A stretch of 64,000 bases of DNA from Salmonella enterica subsp. enterica serovar Typhimurium str. LT2 (GCF_000006945.2 NC_003197.2:124001-188000), one strand, 5' to 3'; shown: positions 1 to 9,775, numbered from the stretch's first letter. Numbers and translations: made by a program. The notes: a model not told the origin generated them from the sequence alone.

Positions 1-117
1 GCTTTTCCCCGCGCCGCTGGGGCCAAGAATCGCCACCTGCTCGCCGCGTTCTACCGCCAGCGTAAAACGCATCGGCAAATGATGGTAAAGCCAGGTGATA
101 TCAATCAGTTTTAGCAT
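1..117 (-). CDS. thiQ: ThiQ, thiamine ABC transporter ATPase (N-terminal part only)
   Basis: This is the start of the ATP-binding subunit of the thiamine/TPP importer ThiBPQ; the rest lies beyond the left edge. The minus strand reads [16 protein letters not shown] and then, after about 30 residues, the Walker A motif GPSGAGKS right at the window edge. The start ATG lies inside the 3' end of thiP (17 bases shared), which fits translational coupling in a thiBPQ operon. Short beta-strand, Walker A position and operon place all agree with ThiQ; only the truncation by the window limits the call. Confidence 0.93.
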
Positions 118-1711
118 GTCGGCCCGGTAGTTTCTCTATGAGGGTAAATAACGTAAAGCAGAGCAGCAGCAGTATCAGCGCGGTCACTGCGCCGTCCTGG
201 CTGCGGTAGGAGCCGATCTGCTGATACAGATAAAACGGCAGCGTGCGGAAATTGTCATTGCCGAAAAGCGCGACGACGCCAAAATCACCGATAGAAAGTA
301 CGCAGGCAAACGCCAGCGCCTGCGCCAGCGGACGTTTCAGCGCCCGCAGTTCCACGATCTTTAACCGCGACCAGCCTTCAATTCCTAATGACTGGCACAG
401 CATTCCATAACGGGCGGTAATATCGCGCATTGGGTTTTCCAGGACTTTTAGCGCGTAGGGGATTGCCATCAGCGCATTGGTGAAAATCACGATGCCGTCG
501 GCGGATTCCGGTAAGCCAACGCTGTTATTGAGCAGTAAAAAGAAGCCTGTCGCCAGCACGATCCCCGGCATCGCGAGGATCAACATTCCGCTGAGTTCCA
601 GCGTTTGTCCGGCGAATAGTTGCTGGCGTTGGCGTAGCTCGCGGCTACTCCACAGCAGCATCATGGTCAGCACCACACACAGAACGCCCGCCGCCAGCGC
701 AATGCGTAGCGATGTCCAGACAGCCTGCCACAGAATGGGTTGCGCCAGCACCTCCGGCAGGCTGCGGTTGACGCCATCGACCACCACGGCGACCAGCGGC
801 GGAAGCAGCAGCAGCAGCGCCAGCACGATTAATAAGGCGTCCGTCAGACGGCTGTGGAGACGATCGTCAGGATCGCGCCAGCCCTGCGTCAGCGTCATCC
901 CCGGCGCAATCGCTTTGCTCAACCGTTGGCTTAGCAGTACCAGCGCCAGGCAGCAGACCATCTGGATTAATGCCAGCATCGCCGCGCGGGCGGGATCGTA
1001 GTCATAACTGAGCGCCTGAAAGATAGCCAGTTCGATAGTGGTGGCCTGCGGGCCGCCGCCGAGCGACAGAACCGTTGCGAAACTGGCGAAGCAGAGCATA
1101 AAAATCAGCGCCGCGACAGGCGGAATTTGGCGGCGCAGCCACGGCCATTCGACAAAACGGAAAAAATGCCAGCCGCGCATACCGAGCTGGGCGGCGAGCT
1201 GGCGCTGCTCGCCGGGAATGCTTTCCAAAGATTGCAGCAACAAACGGCTCGCCATTGGCAGGTTAAAAAAGACGTGCGCCAGTAAAATGCCCTGCAAGCC
1301 GTAGGGGGAGAATGTCCACTGAAGCCCCAGCATCTGCCACAGCGAGGCCAGCCAGCCCTGACGGCCATACACGCTAAGAATGCCGAACACGGCAACCAGT
1401 ACCGGCAGAATCAGCGTCATGGCGCACAGACGCAGCAGCGCCAGACGTCCAGGAAAACGGCGTCGATAAAGCGCGCGGGCGAGAAAAACCGCCGGGACCA
1501 CAGACAGCACTGCGGACAGAAACGCCTGCCAGAATGAGAAGCGCACCACATGCCACAGGTAGCTATCCCGCCAGATTGTCGACCACGCGCCCGACGGCGC
1601 ATTCAGCCAAAGCGCCAGAAAGGCCGCCAGCGAGACGGTTATCATCAGCGCGGCGGCGCACAGCCCCGGAATCAGCCAGCCGGGAATTAACGGCTGACGG
1701 CGCGTTGCCAT
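101..1711 (-). CDS. thiP: ThiP, thiamine/TPP ABC transporter permease
   Basis: This is the inner-membrane permease that moves thiamine and thiamine pyrophosphate delivered by the periplasmic ThiB, driven by ThiQ. The 536-residue protein is a fused double permease: two similar halves, each with about six hydrophobic helices and an EAA-type loop. The first loop is near residues 170-190 (around [12 protein letters not shown]) and the second near 440-460 (around [11 protein letters not shown]). The start ATG lies 25 bases inside the end of thiB, and the end overlaps thiQ, so the three cistrons are one transcript under the TPP riboswitch upstream of thiB. Length and sequence match the enterobacterial family; nothing is disrupted. 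Confidence 0.96.
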
Positions 1712-2670
1712 TCGCTAATCCATGCCTGGCGTTGTGCTGCCACTTGTTGCGGCGTGAATTCCAGCGTTGTGGCGGGTTTGGCCAATGATTCAAACCCTGC
1801 GGGTAAGGCGACGTCCGCTACCGGGTACATCCAGTTGCCGGTGGGTATGGCGTTCTGAAACGCCGGAGAAACCATAAATTTGAGGAATTTCTCCGCCAGT
1901 TCCGGCTGCTTACTGGCGACGGTACGCGCCGCGACTTCTACCTGTAAGTAATGGCCTTCGCTGAAGTTCGCGGCGGCGTAATTGTCCTTCTTCTCTTCAA
2001 TAATGTGATACGCCGGAGAGGTGGTGTAACTGAGCACCAAATCGCTTTCACCTTTCAGAAATAAACCGTAGGCCTCGCTCCAGCCTTTCGTCACCGTCAC
2101 CGTTTTGGCCGCCAGTTTTTGCCAGGCCTGCGGCGCGTTATCGCCATAGACTTTGCGCATCCACAGTAACAGCCCCAGCCCTGGCGTACTGGTACGTGGG
2201 TCCTGATAAATCACCCGCCATTTTTGATCGCTCTCGACCAGTTCTTTCAGGCTTTTCGGCGGATTTTTCAGCTTGCTTTTATCGTAGACAAAGGCGAAAT
2301 AGCCGTAATCGAATGGCACAAATGTGTCGTTTTTCCAGCCGCCGGGCACCTTGACCGCTTCATTCGCCACGCCGCTTTTGGCAAAGAGTTTAGTTTGCGT
2401 GGCCGCTTCCAGCAGATTGTTGTCCAGCCCCAACACCACATCGGCTTTGCTGTTCTTCCCCTCCATCCGCAGGCGGTTGAGCAGCGAAACGCCATCCTCC
2501 AGCGCCACCAGTTTCAGCTCGCAGTTGCAATCGGCTTCAAACGCTTTTTTCACCGCCGGGCCTGGCCCCCAGTCGGCGGCGAACGAGTCGTAGGTATAGA
2601 CGGTGAGAACGGGTTTGGCGAAAGCAGGCGCCGCGCACAGGAGTAAAAGTGGAAGATATTTTTTTAACAC
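1687..2670 (-). CDS. thiB: ThiB (TbpA), periplasmic thiamine-binding protein
   Basis: This is the substrate-binding component of the thiamine/TPP/TMP importer. The 327-residue protein begins with a Sec signal peptide (MLKKYLPLLLLCAAPAFA, cleavage after residue 18), followed by a two-lobed binding-protein fold of the ferric/thiamine class. The start codon is GTG at 2668-2670, preceded by a GAGGTG Shine-Dalgarno sequence; this start gives the signal peptide the family expects. A TPP riboswitch lies directly upstream. thiP begins inside its last codons. The upstream neighbour sgrR is on the same strand, so read-through from sgrR into the thi genes is possible. Confidence 0.96.
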   Translation of the reverse strand: MLKKYLPLLLLCAAPAFAKPVLTVYTYDSFAADWGPGPAVKKAFEADCNCELKLVALEDGVSLLNRLRMEGKNSKADVVLGLDNNLLEAATQTKLFAKSGVANEAVKVPGGWKNDTFVPFDYGYFAFVYDKSKLKNPPKSLKELVESDQKWRVIYQDPRTSTPGLGLLLWMRKVYGDNAPQAWQKLAAKTVTVTKGWSEAYGLFLKGESDLVLSYTTSPAYHIIEEKKDNYAAANFSEGHYLQVEVAARTVASKQPELAEKFLKFMVSPAFQNAIPTGNWMYPVADVALPAGFESLAKPATTLEFTPQQVAAQRQAWISEWQRAVSR

Positions 2671-2705
2671 TTTGCACCTCAGTTAAAGAGTGGCAAAGGA
2701 CTTGA

Positions 2706-2800
2706 GAGGTAGCCTCAAATCCCTTCGCCGGCATTATCCGGATCAGGTTCGACGGGTATTTTCTCAGCGCGCGCATGAGCGCGGCACCCCGTTGAGTTCG
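2706..2800 (-). promoter_or_regulatory. TPP riboswitch (THI element) controlling thiBPQ
   Basis: Read on the minus strand, the leader holds the conserved THI-box blocks in order: GGGGTGC near 2784-2790, CTGAGA at 2762-2767, ACCCGT, GAACCTGATC at 2741-2750, then TAATGCCGGCG and AGGGA down to about 2719. These are the pyrimidine- and pyrophosphate-sensing cores of the TPP aptamer. It sits about 40 bases before the thiB GTG start, so bound TPP probably blocks ribosome access or favours early termination, as described for the E. coli tbpA leader. Exact outer helix ends are approximate. Confidence 0.95.
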
Positions 2801-2847
2801 GCGTTAGTGTAGTGATTTTGTTGCCGGGCAGCAATCAAGAGCTGGCG

Positions 2848-4506
2848 TTAAGGATCTGGCGGCGCAAACCACGCCGATTTAAAATCAAACCAGCCGAGGG
2901 TATTCATGCGCAGCCCGCGCATACTGCGCTGTCCCTGGATAATCAGCCAGTGGTGGATCAACGGCACAATCGCTTTGTTGGCCAGCAGTTGCTGGCACCA
3001 GTTCGCCAGGTTCATCTCGCCAGCGCGCCACTGCGCGGCGTCGCCCTGCCAGTCGCGCGGAATGCAGTTCTGCAAGAGCGGTACTTCGCACAAGTGCGCG
3101 AACAGCGAGAAATCCAGCGGCAGCGTAAAGTTAGCGCTATTGAGCCAGATATCGCTTTCGATCTCGCCGGCGTGCCATTGATCGTAGTCGATCTCCTGAA
3201 TATGCAGATGCACCTGATGTTCAGCCAGAAGCGCGCTCATGATACGGGCGATAACCCGGTGCTCAATGTGTTCGCGATAGAAGGTCAGCGTGAGGGTTTC
3301 CAGCCCGGCGGGTTTTTCGCCCGGGCCTGGACGGGCGTGATGCCAGCGCGGTAAAAGCCCATAGGCCGGGAACCAGAGCTGCTGTAGCGGTTCATCGGCA
3401 TGATAGAGTAAATTGGTGGGGGAGAGGACGTGGCTTACCCATTCTCTGACCTGCGGATGTGCGCCGCGCGGCGTTCTGGCGTCGAATAGCAGGTAATAGC
3501 ACCCCTCTTCCAGTCGGCTTTCTATCGCTTTTTCACCGCCTTGTATCGGCCCTTCCAGCATCAAGCCGCAGGCCGGTTCTTCACTGATATCCGGCAGTAC
3601 CCAGACGTTCACTTCGTCTATCAACGCCCGATAGCCGAAGTAATCATCAAAGGCGAGTATCTTGAGCTGGTTTGGCGTATTACGCCGCACGGCATAAGGC
3701 CCGGTGCCGATAGGGTGGCTGGCGAAATTAGCCAGCGTTTCCCACTTCCGCGGCAAAATCATCGCCGGGACCTGGCCCAGCAGCCACGGCAACCAGCGAT
3801 CCGGCTGGGAAAGATGAATATCCAGCGTCCACGCGGTAGGGGAGTCTATCTTTGTGATGTGCGAGTAAAGCGGAAGCGTATTGATACGCGTCAGCGAGGA
3901 GATGACATCTTCCATCTCCAGCTCGCGGCCATGATGAAAATGAATGCCGGGGCGCAGGTAGAAGCGCCACAGTAAAGGGGAAATTTGCTGCCAGTGGTGC
4001 GCAATGTCCGCTTCCAGTTCCCCGTTTTCCTCATTTACCCGCGTGAGCGAACTGAAAATTTGCCGGGCAATATGAGTTTCCGAGCGACGTAATGCGGTTC
4101 CCGGCAGAAGATTGTGCATCGGACGATAGTAAAGAACCCGCAGAATATGCCGCCCCTGGCGGAAGCTGCGTCCCAGATGGGAAATCAGCATTTGCCTGAC
4201 AGCGCTTTTATCGCCGACCAGTTGTACCAGTTGATCGATTCGATCTTGTTCCAGCAGGTCTTCCGCCCGCTGCTGTTGCAGCGCCAGTCCGGTATACAGG
4301 AACGTCAGACGCGAACGCTTTCCGCGTCCAACCTCGGCTTCCCATGTTAGCCAACCGCGCGCCTGCATCGTATTTAGCAGCGTACGCATATGGCGACGCG
4401 AACAGTTCAGCAGATCCGCCAGCTCATTAAGCGTGGTGTCTTGCGTTTTACCGTCACAACATTGCCAGAGACGGATAAATTGTTGTTGCAGGCGACCTGA
4501 GGGCAT
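2848..4506 (-). CDS. sgrR: SgrR, transcriptional activator of sgrS
   Basis: SgrR activates the divergent small RNA gene sgrS when phosphosugars accumulate. The 552-residue protein has an N-terminal winged-helix DNA-binding domain (about residues 1-115, including the helix CSRRHMRTLLNTMQARGW) and a long C-terminal domain resembling periplasmic solute-binding proteins of the SBP_bac_5 (peptide/nickel) class. The latter includes the typical GTGPYAV segment near residue 270. This odd architecture, a cytoplasmic regulator carrying a transporter-type sensor domain, is characteristic of SgrR. It starts 67 bases from the sgrS transcription start on the other strand, so both promoters lie in a short shared spacer. 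Confidence 0.95.
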   Translation of the reverse strand: MPSGRLQQQFIRLWQCCDGKTQDTTLNELADLLNCSRRHMRTLLNTMQARGWLTWEAEVGRGKRSRLTFLYTGLALQQQRAEDLLEQDRIDQLVQLVGDKSAVRQMLISHLGRSFRQGRHILRVLYYRPMHNLLPGTALRRSETHIARQIFSSLTRVNEENGELEADIAHHWQQISPLLWRFYLRPGIHFHHGRELEMEDVISSLTRINTLPLYSHITKIDSPTAWTLDIHLSQPDRWLPWLLGQVPAMILPRKWETLANFASHPIGTGPYAVRRNTPNQLKILAFDDYFGYRALIDEVNVWVLPDISEEPACGLMLEGPIQGGEKAIESRLEEGCYYLLFDARTPRGAHPQVREWVSHVLSPTNLLYHADEPLQQLWFPAYGLLPRWHHARPGPGEKPAGLETLTLTFYREHIEHRVIARIMSALLAEHQVHLHIQEIDYDQWHAGEIESDIWLNSANFTLPLDFSLFAHLCEVPLLQNCIPRDWQGDAAQWRAGEMNLANWCQQLLANKAIVPLIHHWLIIQGQRSMRGLRMNTLGWFDFKSAWFAPPDP

Positions 4507-4598
4507 AAAAGGGGAACTCCGATGAAAAACTCAGCAATTTTATTATCCCTATATTAGGCCAATAATATCTTTCGATGAAGCAAGAGGAAGAGGTCACT

Positions 4599-4721
4599 AT
4601 GCGCCAGTTCTGGTTGAGATATTTTGCCGCGACGGAAAAAACGTCCTGGCTGGCTTGCCTGAGCGCACCGCAGCGCTTAAAAATGCTCGCGGAACTGATG
4701 CAGTGGGAGGCGACCGATTGA
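4599..4721 (+). CDS. sgrT: SgrT, small inhibitor of the PtsG glucose transporter
   Basis: This 40-residue peptide is encoded inside SgrS and, by family knowledge, blocks glucose uptake by acting on the PtsG (EIICB-Glc) transporter at the inner membrane. The frame begins MRQFWLRYFAATEKTSW and ends LMQWEATD. The conserved MRQF start and the LMQW motif near the C-terminus match the E. coli peptide, which is a few residues longer. A purine-rich AAGAGGAAGAGG stretch directly upstream supplies the ribosome binding site. It is complete, with no frameshift, so both functions of the RNA look intact. Confidence 0.9.
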   Translation: MRQFWLRYFAATEKTSWLACLSAPQRLKMLAELMQWEATD

Positions 4722-4781
4722 AGCCAATTGCAGACATCATGTGTGACTGAGTATTGGTGTAGGCGATAGCCTAAAATCACC

Positions 4782-4812
4782 CGCCAGCAGATAATATCTG
4801 CTGGCTTTTTTT
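4782..4812 (+). terminator. Rho-independent terminator of sgrS
   Basis: The stem GCCAGCAGATA/TATCTGCTGGC is followed by seven T residues. The 3' U-tail is also the part of SgrS that Hfq needs. Confidence 0.92.
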
Positions 4813-4968
4813 ATTTCGGCTGTTTCTGGATGACGATGATGGGACGGCGTTTCAACGGGATTTATACGGCGGTTTCTGTGGTCACGCAGGTGGTGACCGG
4901 GCGAGTAAAAATCGTATAAAAAATGCCGGAATATCCCCGGCATGAGCGACTGATGAGTAACCCGGAGC

Positions 4969-5052
4969 TTGATGGCGCTACGCTTATCAGGCCTACAGAA
5001 TATAATGGCAACCGGGTGATATTGCATAACCTGTAGGCCCGGTAAGGCGTCA
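4969..5052. repeat. REP/BIME-type palindromic repeat downstream of leuD
   Basis: Two inverted arms, GATGGCGCTACGCTTATCAG with GCCTACAG (4971-4997) and CTGTAGGCCCGGTAAGGCG (5031-5049), form the typical enterobacterial repetitive extragenic palindrome. It sits between sgrS and the 3' end of leuD, in the place where E. coli K-12 carries setA. No open frame of setA type is present between 4813 and 5056. Confidence 0.8.
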
Positions 5053-5056
5053 AGGG

Positions 5057-5662
5057 TTACCGCATAAATGCCGGTTGTTTATTTTCGTAGGCGGCAATCG
5101 CGTCTTCGTGCTGCAGCGTCAGCCCAATGCTGTCCAGACCGTTCAACATGCAGTGGCGGCGGAAGTCGTCGATTTTAAAGCTGTAGGTTTTATCGCCTGC
5201 TTTCACCACCTGTGCTTCCAGATCCACTTCAAATTTAATGCCCGGATTGGCTTTCACCAGGGCAAACAGCTCATCGACCTGTGCGTCGCTCAGGGTTACC
5301 GGCAGCAGTTGATTATTGAAACTGTTGCCGTAGAAGATGTCGGCGAAGCTTGGCGCGATCACCACTTTAAAGCCGTAATCGGTCAACGCCCACGGCGCGT
5401 GCTCGCGTGACGAGCCGCAGCCAAAGTTTTCCCGCGCCAACAGTATCGACGCGCCTTGATATTCCGGAAAGTTCAACACGAATTCCGGATTTGGCTGTTG
5501 GCCCTTTTCGTCCAGGAAACGCCAGTCGTTAAACAGATGGGCGCCAAAACCGGTGCGCGTAACCTTCTGCAAAAACTGTTTAGGGATAATTGCATCGGTA
5601 TCGACGTTGGCGGCATCCAGTGGGACAACCAGGCCGGTATGCTGGGTAAATTTCTCTGCCAT
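5057..5662 (-). CDS. leuD: LeuD, 3-isopropylmalate dehydratase small subunit
   Basis: LeuD is the small (swivel-domain) subunit of isopropylmalate isomerase, which with LeuC converts 2-isopropylmalate to 3-isopropylmalate in leucine synthesis. The 201-residue protein shows the family features: the TDAIIPKQFL segment near residue 22 and the substrate-binding loop GCGSSREHAPWAL near residues 81-93. It is the last gene of leuABCD and begins 10 bases after leuC. Length is normal for the enterobacterial family. It lies next to a REP element that may protect the 3' end of the operon mRNA. Confidence 0.97.
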   Translation of the reverse strand: MAEKFTQHTGLVVPLDAANVDTDAIIPKQFLQKVTRTGFGAHLFNDWRFLDEKGQQPNPEFVLNFPEYQGASILLARENFGCGSSREHAPWALTDYGFKVVIAPSFADIFYGNSFNNQLLPVTLSDAQVDELFALVKANPGIKFEVDLEAQVVKAGDKTYSFKIDDFRRHCMLNGLDSIGLTLQHEDAIAAYENKQPAFMR

Positions 5663-5672
5663 GGTAGTTTCC

Positions 5673-7073
5673 TTATTTGATGCTGCGAATGTCGGCGAAG
5701 TGGCCGGTAACGGCGGCAGCGGCGGCCATCGCCGGGCTGACTAAATGCGTGCGACCCCCGCGGCCCTGACGACCTTCAAAGTTACGGTTGCTGGTGGAGG
5801 CGCAGCGCTCGCCCGGGTTCAGGCGGTCGTTATTCATGGCCAGGCACATGGAACAGCCCGGTAAGCGCCATTCAAATCCTGCTTCGATAAAGATCTTGTC
5901 CAGACCTTCCGCTTCCGCCTGCGCTTTCACCGGACCTGAACCCGGCACCACCAGCGCCTGCACGCCCGGCGCAACTTTGCGCCCTTTGGCGACTTCCGCC
6001 GCCGCGCGCAAATCTTCAATGCGTGAATTGGTACAAGAGCCGATAAAGACTTTATCGATAGCAACGTCCGTTAACGGTACGCCCGGCTGTAAGCCCATAT
6101 AAGCCAGCGCTTTTTCGGCGCTGGCGCGCTCAACCGGATCGCTAAAGGAGGCGGGATCGGGGATGATGTCGGTGACGGAAATCACCTGGCCCGGATTCGT
6201 GCCCCAGGTCACCTGCGGCGCGATCTCTTCTGCTCGCAGGGCGACGACAGTATCAAAGGTCGCGCCGTCATCGGTTTTCAGCGTTTTCCAGTACTCGACG
6301 GCTTCGTCAAAATCGCGGCCCTTCGGCGCGTGCAAACGCCCTTTTACGTAGTTGAAAGTGGTTTCATCCGGGGCGACCAGACCGGCTTTGGCGCCCATCT
6401 CAATCGCCATATTGCACAGCGTCATGCGGCCTTCCATACTCAGCGCGCGGATAGCGTCGCCGCAAAATTCAACCACGTGTCCGGTGCCGCCGGCGCTACC
6501 GGTTTTACCGATGATCGCCAGCACGATGTCTTTGGCGGTAATGCCCGGCGCGGCGTTGCCCGTGACTTCAATCTTCATGGTTTTAGCGCGTCCCTGTTTC
6601 AGGGTTTGCGTCGCCAGTACATGTTCTACCTCAGAAGTGCCGATGCCGAAGGCCAGCGCACCAAACGCGCCGTGGGTGGCGGTGTGGGAGTCGCCGCAGA
6701 CGATGGTCATGCCCGGCAGGGTGACGCCCTGTTCCGGCCCCATCACATGGACGATGCCCTGATATGGGTGATTCAGGTCATACAGCTCGACGCCGAACTC
6801 GTTACAGTTCTTAATCAGCTCCTGCATCTGGATACGCGCCATTTCACCGGAAGCATTAATGTCTTTAGTCTGCGTCGAGACGTTGTGATCCATCGTAGCG
6901 AAGGTTTTCCCTGGCTGACGTACCGGACGATGGTGCGCGCGCAGACCGTCAAACGCCTGCGGAGAGGTGACTTCATGCACCAGGTGGCGGTCGATGTACA
7001 GCAGCGGCGTTTCGTTTGGCGCCTCAAAGACCACGTGGGCATCAAATAATTTTTCGTATAACGTTTTGGCCAT
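5673..7073 (-). CDS. leuC: LeuC, 3-isopropylmalate dehydratase large subunit
   Basis: LeuC is the catalytic subunit of isopropylmalate isomerase and carries a [4Fe-4S] cluster like aconitase. The 466-residue protein contains the three cluster cysteines in the family contexts IGSCTNSR (near residue 347) and [10 protein letters not shown] (near 407-415), plus the aconitase-type signature around [12 protein letters not shown] (near 129-140). It begins 2 bases after leuB, so the two are probably translationally coupled. Length and motifs are complete. Confidence 0.97.
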
Positions 7074-7075
7074 GA

Positions 7076-8167
7076 TTACACCCCTTCTGCGACATAGCGG
7101 GCGATAATATCGCCCATCTCATCGGTACTGACTGCGGCAGCGCCCCTGGCTAAATCGCCGGTGCGAACGCCCTCTTCTAATGCGCGATTGATCGCCTGTT
7201 CAATGGCCGTTGCCGCATCGTTGGCATCCAGGCTGTAGCGCAGCAGCAGCGCCAGTGACAGGATCTGCGCAATTGGGTTGGCGATATTTTTCCCGGCGAT
7301 ATCCGGCGCGGAGCCGCCAGCCGGTTCATACAGGCCAAACCCTTGCTCGTTCAGGCTGGCGGAGGGCAACATCCCCATTGAGCCGGTGATCATGGCGCAT
7401 TCGTCGGACAGAATGTCGCCGAACAGGTTAGAGCACAGCAGTACGTCAAACTGCGACGGGTCTTTAATCAACTGCATGGTGGCGTTATCGATATACATGT
7501 GCGCGAGTTCCACATCGGGATACGTTTTCGCGACATCATTGACGATTTCACGCCACAGGATAGAGCTTTGCAGTACGTTGGCTTTATCAATAGAGGTGAC
7601 TTTACGGCGGCGTTTACGCGCCGATTCAAAGGCGATACGGGCAATGCGCTCGATCTCAAAGCGGTGATAAACTTCGGTATCAAAGGCTTTTTCGTACTGA
7701 CCGCTGCCTTCACGGCCTTTTGGCTGTCCGAAATAGATCCCGCCGGTCAGCTCGCGCACGCACAGGATATCGAAACCGTTAGCGGCGATATCGGCGCGCA
7801 ACGGGCAAAATGCTTCCAGTCCCTGATACAGTTTCGCCGGACGCAGGTTACTGAATAATTTGAAATGTTTGCGCAGCGGCAGCAGGGCGCCGCGCTCCGG
7901 CTGGCTTTCCGGGGGCAAATTTTCCCATTTCGGGCCGCCGACGGAGCCAAACAGAATGGCATCCGCCTGCTCGCACCCTTCAACGGTGGCTTTCGGCAGT
8001 GGATGACCATGATTGTCGATAGCAATACCGCCGACGTCATAGTGGCTGGTGGTTATACGCATATCAAAACGGCTGCGTACCGCATCCATAACTTTCAGGG
8101 CTTGCGCCATGACTTCCGGGCCGATACCGTCGCCCGGCAGTACGGCAATATGATAGTTCTTCGACAT
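7076..8167 (-). CDS. leuB: LeuB, 3-isopropylmalate dehydrogenase
   Basis: LeuB oxidises and decarboxylates 3-isopropylmalate to 2-oxoisocaproate with NAD+. The 363-residue protein has the beta-decarboxylating dehydrogenase features: GDGIGPEV at the N-terminus, the substrate arginines around SNLRPAKL, and the metal/NAD region [17 protein letters not shown] near residues 246-262. Its ATG overlaps the leuA stop codon (TAATG), a tight coupling. It is cytoplasmic and complete. Confidence 0.97.
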
Positions 8168-9738
8168 TACACGGTTTCCTTGTTGTTCTCTTTATTTTGA
8201 GCTTTGCGTTGCAATTCTTTTTCAACTTCGGCGGCGCGCCAGATATTGTTCAGTACGTGCACCATCGCTTTGGCGGAGGATTCGACGATATCCGTCGCCA
8301 GCCCGACGCCGTGGAAGCGGCGACCATGATGGTTCACGACGATATCGACCTGACCCAGCGCGTCTTTGCCCTGGCCTTTGGCGTTCAGGTCGTATTTAAC
8401 CAACTCAACGTCGTAGCCAGTGATGCGGTTAATCGCCTGATAGATGGCGTCGACCGGACCGTTGCCGTTCGCCGCTTCGGCCTTGATCTCTTCACCACAG
8501 GCCAGCTTCACGGAAGCGGTGGCGATATCGCTGGAGCCGGACTGCACGCTGAAGTAATCCAGACGGAAATGCTCTGGTTCTTCTTGCTGTTTATTAATAA
8601 ACGCCAGCGCTTCCAGGTCATAGTCGAACACCTGGCCTTTTTTGTCCGCCAGCTTCAGGAACGCGTCGTACAGGTGGTCCATGTTGTAGTCTGTGTCCTT
8701 GTAACCCATCTCTTCCATGCGATGTTTCACGGCGGCACGGCCAGAGCGGGAGGTCAGGTTCAGCTGTATCTGGTTCAGACCGATGGACTCTGGCGTCATG
8801 ATTTCATAGTTTTCGCGGTTCTTGAGGACGCCATCCTGGTGGATGCCGGAAGAGTGGGCGAAAGCGCCGCTGCCGACAATCGCTTTGTTGGCTGGGATCG
8901 GCATGTTACAGATCTGGCTGACGGTCTGGCTGGTGCGCCAGATTTCGTGGTGATTGATGTTGGTGTGTACGTTCATGATGTCTTTGCGCACTTTAATCGC
9001 CATGATCACTTCTTCCAGTGCGCAGTTACCGGCACGTTCTCCGATACCGTTCATCGCGCCTTCAACCTGACGCGCGCCCGCATGTACTGCCGCCAGCGAG
9101 TTGCCTACTGCTATCCCTAAATCGTCGTGGGTATGAACGGAGATGATAGCTTTGTCGATATTGGGGACACGTTCATACAGGCCGGAAATGATTCCCGCAA
9201 ACTCAAACGGCATGGTATAGCCCACGGTATCGGGAATATTAATGGTTCTCGCGCCGGCGTTTATAGCGGCTTCCACCACGCGCGCCAGATCGTCAACAGG
9301 CGTCCGGCCAGCATCTTCGCAGGAGAACTCTACGTCATCAGTGTAATTACGCGCCCGCTTAACCATGTATACCGCGCGTTCGATAACCTCATCCAGCGTG
9401 CTGCGCAGCTTGGTGGCGATGTGCATTGGCGAGGTGGCGATAAAAGTATGGATGCGAAACGCGTCGGCGACCTTCAGCGCCTGTGCCGCGACGTCGATGT
9501 CTTTTTCTACACAACGCGCCAGGGCGCAAACGCGGCTGTTTTTAATGGTGCGGGCGATGGTTTGGACGGATTCAAAATCACCCGGAGAAGAGACCGGGAA
9601 GCCTACTTCCATGACATCAACACCCATGCGCTCAAGGGCCAGGGCAATCTGCAGCTTCTCTTTCGCGCTCAGGCTGGCCTGTAACGCTTGTTCGCCGTCG
9701 CGTAAGGTCGTATCAAAAATAATGACTTGCTGGCTCAT
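8167..9738 (-). CDS. leuA: LeuA, 2-isopropylmalate synthase
   Basis: LeuA condenses acetyl-CoA with 2-ketoisovalerate, the first committed step of leucine synthesis, and is feedback-inhibited by leucine. The 523-residue protein has the DTTLRDGEQ signature at residues 9-17, the metal-binding HTHDDLGIAVGNSLAA segment (about residues 202-217), and a C-terminal LeuA allosteric domain after about residue 390. It is the first structural gene of the operon, preceded by the leuL leader and attenuator. Confidence 0.97.
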   Translation of the reverse strand: MSQQVIIFDTTLRDGEQALQASLSAKEKLQIALALERMGVDVMEVGFPVSSPGDFESVQTIARTIKNSRVCALARCVEKDIDVAAQALKVADAFRIHTFIATSPMHIATKLRSTLDEVIERAVYMVKRARNYTDDVEFSCEDAGRTPVDDLARVVEAAINAGARTINIPDTVGYTMPFEFAGIISGLYERVPNIDKAIISVHTHDDLGIAVGNSLAAVHAGARQVEGAMNGIGERAGNCALEEVIMAIKVRKDIMNVHTNINHHEIWRTSQTVSQICNMPIPANKAIVGSGAFAHSSGIHQDGVLKNRENYEIMTPESIGLNQIQLNLTSRSGRAAVKHRMEEMGYKDTDYNMDHLYDAFLKLADKKGQVFDYDLEALAFINKQQEEPEHFRLDYFSVQSGSSDIATASVKLACGEEIKAEAANGNGPVDAIYQAINRITGYDVELVKYDLNAKGQGKDALGQVDIVVNHHGRRFHGVGLATDIVESSAKAMVHVLNNIWRAAEVEKELQRKAQNKENNKETV

Positions 9739-9775
9739 GATGTGGTCCTTGTCTCCAGGGGCGCCTTGCGTCAGG

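Larger units (their letters stand above)
4574..4812 (+). ncRNA. sgrS: SgrS, Hfq-dependent dual-function small RNA
   Basis: SgrS base-pairs with ptsG mRNA and other targets during glucose-phosphate stress and also encodes the peptide SgrT. The RNA begins with GATGAAGCAAG at 4574, as the E. coli RNA does. It holds the sgrT frame and then the conserved pairing segment GTGTGACTGAGTATTGG at 4741-4757, and ends in a strong terminator with a U-tract. The predicted length is 239 nucleotides, longer than the 227 of E. coli. A small extra hairpin, TAGGC-GATA-GCCTA (4760-4773), separates the pairing segment from the terminator. Ends are inferred from similarity and the terminator, not mapped. Confidence 0.94.
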
